Positions 59,281 through 64,000 of a stretch of DNA of 64,000 nt are shown one piece after another (position 1 is the first letter of the stretch; each line of letters begins with the position of its first letter). Source of the stretch: Haberlea rhodopensis (Eukaryota; Streptophyta; Magnoliopsida; Lamiales; Gesneriaceae); assembly GCA_907163345.1 (NCBI GenBank), contig CAJQUN010001159.1, positions 1 to 64,000 of the forward strand. Direction: 5' to 3'. The notes beneath the pieces are model-generated. The model was not told where the DNA came from and did not search any database. It saw nothing but the letters and a program-made list of their open reading frames with translations. Position numbers and translations under genes: made by a program.

Positions 59281-62259
59281 TTACAAGAAAAGATCCATGA
59301 ATACCAAAACTAAAGAAACTAGAACCATCAATCTCATATGAGGAATTGCCACAACGTAGCCATGAGAAGGAGAAGCCTGAGGAGGTTTAGTAGTAGTTAT
59401 CACTTCCTTTGAGCAAGCATAGTTACATCGACTTGGACGAACCACTCTGTATACTCCACTCTGTGTTAAAACGTACACATCTTTTTTGTTATCTTGCCCA
59501 AATGAAAATATGAACTTTAGAGCAGGAAGATCACTATTAGGCACTGATTCACACTTGATCGGGGAGTCTGGAGCACAGCTAAAGGAAATGTCACTAGTCG
59601 TGAAGTTCCCACTGTTTTGAGGTGTTTCTGTTGCTGCCCACATATGACTTGCATATAGATCTCCATACAGGTAGCTGAAAGAAAATCGAGCCCAGAGAAA
59701 GGAAAAAAGATTCAATTTCTTTGATATCACGCATAGATTTGTATATTATAGTTCCACCTGCAACCCCTGACTATGTGAAAACATGCCAGTGCTACAGTGG
59801 TATATTGATTTTACCTTCCATAAGTGCATGGATCGGTTTGTGCGCGATAGAAGTATCCCCCAGATATTGCTGCAGATCCGAGCTTATTTATGTCGGAATG
59901 GTTGTATCCCACCACAGGGAAGATGGGATCAATTGAATCAGCAGAAGTGTTCCCTCCTGGACTTCTTTGAGGCTCGAAAAGTAGAGGGCCTTCATATACA
60001 CGCCACCCATAGTTTCCACCCTTGGATATTAAATCAACTTCTTCATATTGATCCTGAATAAAAATAACATTTAACAGACATAAAGGACTGAAAAATTGGC
60101 TACAAATCTTTTAAGTGAAAAGCTTTGAAGTTATATACTGAAATAACAGTAATATGAACCTGTCCAACATCAGCACAGGCGAAATAGGAAGGCCGTTCTG
60201 AATCGAAACTACAACGCCAAGGATTTCTTAGACCATAAGCCCATATTTCTGGTTCCATTTGTGTATCTTCTGAATAAGGGTTATCTTGTGGAACAGTGTA
60301 GTTTCCCCATAGGCTATGCTTAAACATGCCCTCTTCACCTAAGAACCATAACAGTTGTGTTACACTGGATCGATCAAAACTGACAGAACAACACAAAATC
60401 TTGATTGATAAGTTCAGAATTTGATGATATGCATCAGAAACTGAACAAATCTCAAAGATAAACTACCAAGAAAGTATGATGATTAAGTTATTTGCATGAC
60501 TTCTTACTCGGTATACCGTCTACATCGACCCTCAGGATTTTTCCAAGTATTGACTTCTTATTCTGCGCAAAATTGTACGGATCACCTTTGCTTCCTCCAT
60601 CTCCCATCATGATATATAAGTATCCATCTGCAGGACCAAAAAGAATTTGACCACCATGATTTGCACTGAAAGGTAGCCCCATAGTAAAGGTTCTTCTCAC
60701 TTCAACTGGACTTGCTCTCTCTGCCTAGAATCAGGTACAACTCATGTTAGAATCATTTAGATGTTTCTAAATAGCTAAAAGTCCCATATAAGATTGGAGA
60801 AAAAGGTTTACGGTTGATGGGCTTGAAGAAGTTCCGCTGGCTGTATATTCAGCAACAACCACATGATATCTGCAAGGCTCTCCTGAATCTAGTGAACTTA
60901 ACTCTGAAGGATCGCACGAGACATCTGAGTTACACGCACATCTCCCGGCACAGGCTGGAGACTTCTCTTTGTCACAGTTAAATGACGCAAAGAATCTACC
61001 GTTCGTTGCATAGTTTGGATGAAAAGCCATTCCCATCATTCCAAAGCTTGCATCTAGATGTACTTGATCCGTTAAATCAACAAACGGGCTTGATTCATCG
61101 ACCCCTAATACATCCCCTGAATCTTGATCAGGGATATTGGCTAACCAGATTTTTCCTGGTTGGCTAGAGAAAAAAGCACGGTTTGATCCATCAGGATGAG
61201 CAACCATATTGAGATAAGATCCATTGTCGACTTTTTCGAGGCAAATGCCTTCAGGATGAGGTATTGTATCACTTTTGTTGAGCGAAACAGGTTTACCATT
61301 AAAGCAAAGGGATTTTTCATCAGAAGAACCAGAAAATGCATTGCAAAAATCTGATTCCGATTGCCAGAGGTCCGTTAGAGTTGATAAAGTTGCGTTATGT
61401 GGCAATTCAGCTTTGGTTTGCAATGCAGGAGCAAAGGGAGAATTCAAGATCGATACTGTTTTACAAGCTTCCCATACAGATGAGCAAAAGCTACTGTTTG
61501 TTTGGCTTGACAAGGATGAAATTGCTGCACCGGCAGTGGAGTTGCAAAGTATTGGAACTGTTCGTCGGTTCGAATTGACCTCAAATAATTCTGCTGAGAA
61601 TGGATCACAAGTCTGCAGCAGTAAAACACCATTCATAAATAATCTTGAAAATATAAAGCTGAGTTTTTTTTCTAAAAATAGTTCGAATTCATCAATCATG
61701 TTAAACTATTTCTAAACAAACTGAAAGCAAAAGAATCGAGAATCAAGAAAATTTGGAACAGATCTTTCATGGGATTCCTCAAAACAACAAAATCTCACGA
61801 CTAATTTCTTCCACAGCTCCTGCAAGAATGCCAGCAAAATTTACTGATCCAGAATATAACACATAAACTCACCGCACAGATGATGGATTTCACAACAGCA
61901 GCACAGTCAGAATCAGATATATTCATAGCATCAAAGCGCTTCCGCAACTGCAGATCGTCTGCTGTATTGCAACACACTTTCCCATTGTATGGGCAGAATG
62001 CTAAATGTCCCTTTAGGCTAGTTGGTGCTCCTACATACACAATTACACAAATGAAACCATAAATTCAAGAAATGGCAAGAAGAAAAAAAACACAGACTTT
62101 CTCAACTTGCTGCACTTTAAACCCAAGAAAATGGCACTCAAGAATCAAGAAAGAAACCACAAACTTACTCAAGGTAGTGCACAAGGGCAACGAATAAGAA
62201 GGAAAAGGGAGCAGCAGCAGGAGACTGAACAATGAGAGAATGTTTAAGACTCCATCCAT
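59281..62259 (-). CDS. HIPL: HIPL protein (hedgehog-interacting-protein-like), 7 exons
   Basis: Exons from the ATG: 62169-62259, 61873-62030, 60812-61612, 60508-60724, 60160-60338, 59815-60053 and 59281-59674. They give 2079 nt, 692 residues, all in phase. Residues 1 to about 25 form a signal peptide (LSLFSLLLLLPFPSYS). A Cys-rich region follows (FCPYNGKVCCNTADD, ILCNST) similar to folate-receptor-like domains. From about residue 204 the glucose/sorbosone-dehydrogenase-type beta-propeller begins: GICLEKVDNGSYLNMVAHPD, FGMMGMAFHPNYATNGRFF, HGGQILFGPADGYLYIMMGD, NFAQNKKSILGKILRVDVDG, EIWAYGLRNPWRCSFDSERP and GGNYGWRVYEGP. The last ~20 residues are hydrophobic after a Ser/Pro-rich stretch, as in a GPI signal. 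Arabidopsis HIPL1 and HIPL2 have this layout; their biochemical activity is unestablished. Which of the two is orthologous I cannot tell. Confidence 0.94.
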
Positions 62260-62855
62260 CTTTCAGTATTGTAGAAAGAATGATTGGACAGTAACTAAAT
62301 GTAGCAACCACTCAATAAATAGTGACTCTTATCCTCTACGCCGAAAGTAAGCTAGATTTACTTAATAAAATACACCCTCTCATTTGAAATTTGAACGGGG
62401 ACATATATCAGTGTATTTATGGCTGAAAGCTATGTACTGGCATAAATGGAGGGTGGACTTTTCACTAAAACAATTATGAAATTCAAGAAACATCGGTTGA
62501 CTTGTTTGTGAACATAATCTGAGTGGGTGGAAGTGGTTCGTCCTGGTTTGGAAAGCAAATGAAGTTTGAATAAAGTAAAGGTGTAAAAGATAGCAGAAGT
62601 GGGTGATTGTTGGCAGCACTAAATGCAACAATTTGACATTTTTTTGGGGTTTTTCTATGTACCTTTTCTAGAATTCAAAAAGTTTGTAATAAGCTAAATG
62701 CTTACGCAGGTAATGATGATGAGCCGAGTGAAAATATGGATAATGCGTGCACAAAGAACTAGGTAGGGGCTTCATTCGTCTCTTTCAATGGAGAATCGAC
62801 TCGTGTCACCTTATAGTAAACAAATATGACAGAAGATGGACGCGATAGGTAATAC
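62260..62855 (-). promoter_or_regulatory. Upstream region of the HIPL gene
   Basis: A TATA-like CTATTTATTGAG lies on the minus strand at about 62310-62321, some 50-60 bp before the ATG, which would leave a short leader. Other elements were not recognised. No gene is seen in this stretch. Confidence 0.35.
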
Positions 62856-62859
62856 CGAT

Positions 62860-63041
62860 AAATTCTTGTATGGATTGGGTCCTACCATACACCTATACAC
62901 ATATCTAGTATTTATATGTGTATATATATAATAGATAGTAGATATACCAACACATAAAAAAATTATCGATATATATATATACACATATGGATACATATTT
63001 TATGTGTTGGTGTATGATAGGACCTAATCTATACAAAAATT
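62860..63041. mobile_element. MITE with ~34-bp inverted ends
   Basis: Left end AATTCTTGTATGGATTGGGT then CCTACCATACACC; right end GGTGTATGATAGGACCTAAT then CTATACAAAAATT. These are inverted copies with a few mismatches. The interior is AT-rich with TATATA and ACACATA words. No protein. Confidence 0.75.
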
Positions 63042-64000
63042 TACAGTAGAAGTATGACTACCCGGCTTCGTGAGCTACACGGCTCTCAGTTATGGCTCGA
63101 TTCGATTTTTAAACATAAAACTTTCAACCAAAATCAAGGTTTAATTAATTAATTTATTAAATTTATAAAACCAAATGGATTCTTGGTCCTCTCAAATCCC
63201 AAAAAAAAAAACTATTATTGGGAGTGATGATGCATGAGGAAAGTTTTGTTAATAGAAGTTAAAATCCTCAAGCTTCTTTATAAAATAAAATAAAAAAATT
63301 CATCAAGATTCATGATCTGGGATAACTAAAAATAATGCAGAAAAGCTTATAAGAATCAAATTCATTGGAGATTGATCCAATTATTGTCAAAGGAAGGAAA
63401 TTGGAGACATTACAAAGTGCAATACATAATTTTTAAGGAAACCATTTATGAAAGAGTGATGCTATTTGCATTCCATTAAATAAAAAATAATTTTCAATAA
63501 TTGGTATAATGTACGTAAAGTTTTTTTTTTTTTTTGGAAATGATAATTTAGATTGTAAAAATTGCTCAAATAATGAACAATATAATATTAAATAATACAA
63601 GAAAAACAAAAGGATGTGAAATAAACATAAAAAAGCAAAATGTGGTGAAAATTTTACTAAAACGAGAAGCATTAATAATCATAACTAACCTATCTTTTAA
63701 TTTAATCTCCCATACATAAATACTATTTGTCAAGTATATATATATATATATATATATATACATGCGCGACATACAAGGTCCCTCGGTTCATTGTATCATA
63801 CCATACAAGCCAACTCACCGTAAACCAATTATTAATTATATAATTTTATTGTCGAATATCTTGTGGTCAAGCTGGTAGGGAGAGCCCATTCAGAGGTCAG
63901 ACCGGGCGCTGGACCTTGGGCTTAATAAATATATATGTATGAACAATAGGCTTATTTAAATAGAGAAAATTACACATAGGTACTACTTATCAAAATATGT
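63042..64000. other. AT-rich intergenic end of window
   Basis: It holds a (TA)n tract of about 28 bp near 63733-63760 and a tRNA/SINE-like phrase (TGTGGTCAAGCTGGTAGG..GACCGGGCGCTGG) around 63862-63915 that lacks a convincing B box. No gene supported. Confidence 0.35.

Noticed and set aside
63862..63915. Possible SINE or tRNA-like phrase
   Set aside because: A-box-like words but no convincing B box or tail.
1..64000. CRISPR array, bacterial operons, integrated organelle DNA or rRNA genes
   Set aside because: No regularly spaced repeat-spacer pattern, no Shine-Dalgarno-linked ORFs, and no plastid, mitochondrial or rRNA sequence recognised.

Overview
The window is nuclear DNA from a flowering plant, most likely a eudicot. 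It has intron-split genes with GT..AG junctions, plant-only families (an EDR2-like DUF1336 protein, a HIPL protein, a mitochondrial P-class PPR protein), AT-rich intergenic DNA, and many plant Copia, LINE, SINE, MITE and MULE-like insertions. I cannot name the species; an asterid is a guess from protein similarity remembered without a search.

Layout. (1) 1-10.8 kb holds two adjacent minus-strand genes that look dead. One is an ALA3-type P4-ATPase whose 5' exons run off the left edge. The other is a group-XII (bHLH79-like) transcription factor. Exon order and most splice sites survive, but frameshifts, stops and one lost splice acceptor break both reading frames. (2) 10.8-34 kb has no gene I can support. 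It contains a 1.1-kb MULE-type inverted-repeat element, a TRIM-like repeat, degenerate LTR-retrotransposon sequence with homologous blocks in opposite orientations, a recent 1.37-kb tandem duplication, a copia-type solo-LTR candidate and LINE tails. (3) 34.4-38.7 kb holds an intact nine-exon plus-strand gene for an N-terminally acylated EDR2-like protein. (4) 39.5-47.6 kb is a nest of retroelements: a LINE tail, a plus-strand Copia LTR with gag, and a minus-strand Copia element (LTR, RT/RNase H, integrase, gag) inserted into that gag. (5) 47.6-50.1 kb is a B-type cyclin pseudogene (minus). It abuts the Copia debris, has an internal exon+intron unit in three tandem copies, and carries stops in and just before the cyclin box. 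(6) 51-53.5 kb holds SINEs, a gag relic and a GC-rich inverted-end element. (7) 54.8-57.06 kb is an intact PPR gene (plus), followed by a (GA)n tract and a near-perfect 412-bp hairpin. (8) 59.28-62.26 kb is an intact seven-exon HIPL gene (minus), probably a secreted, GPI-anchored protein.

The three intact genes (EDR2-like, PPR, HIPL) show no frameshift over about 6 kb of coding sequence. The three damaged genes carry many lesions. This contrast argues that the damage is real pseudogenisation and not a uniformly noisy assembly, although local assembly error cannot be excluded. The intact genes do not form a pathway. All assignments come from reading translations by eye; no database search was run.
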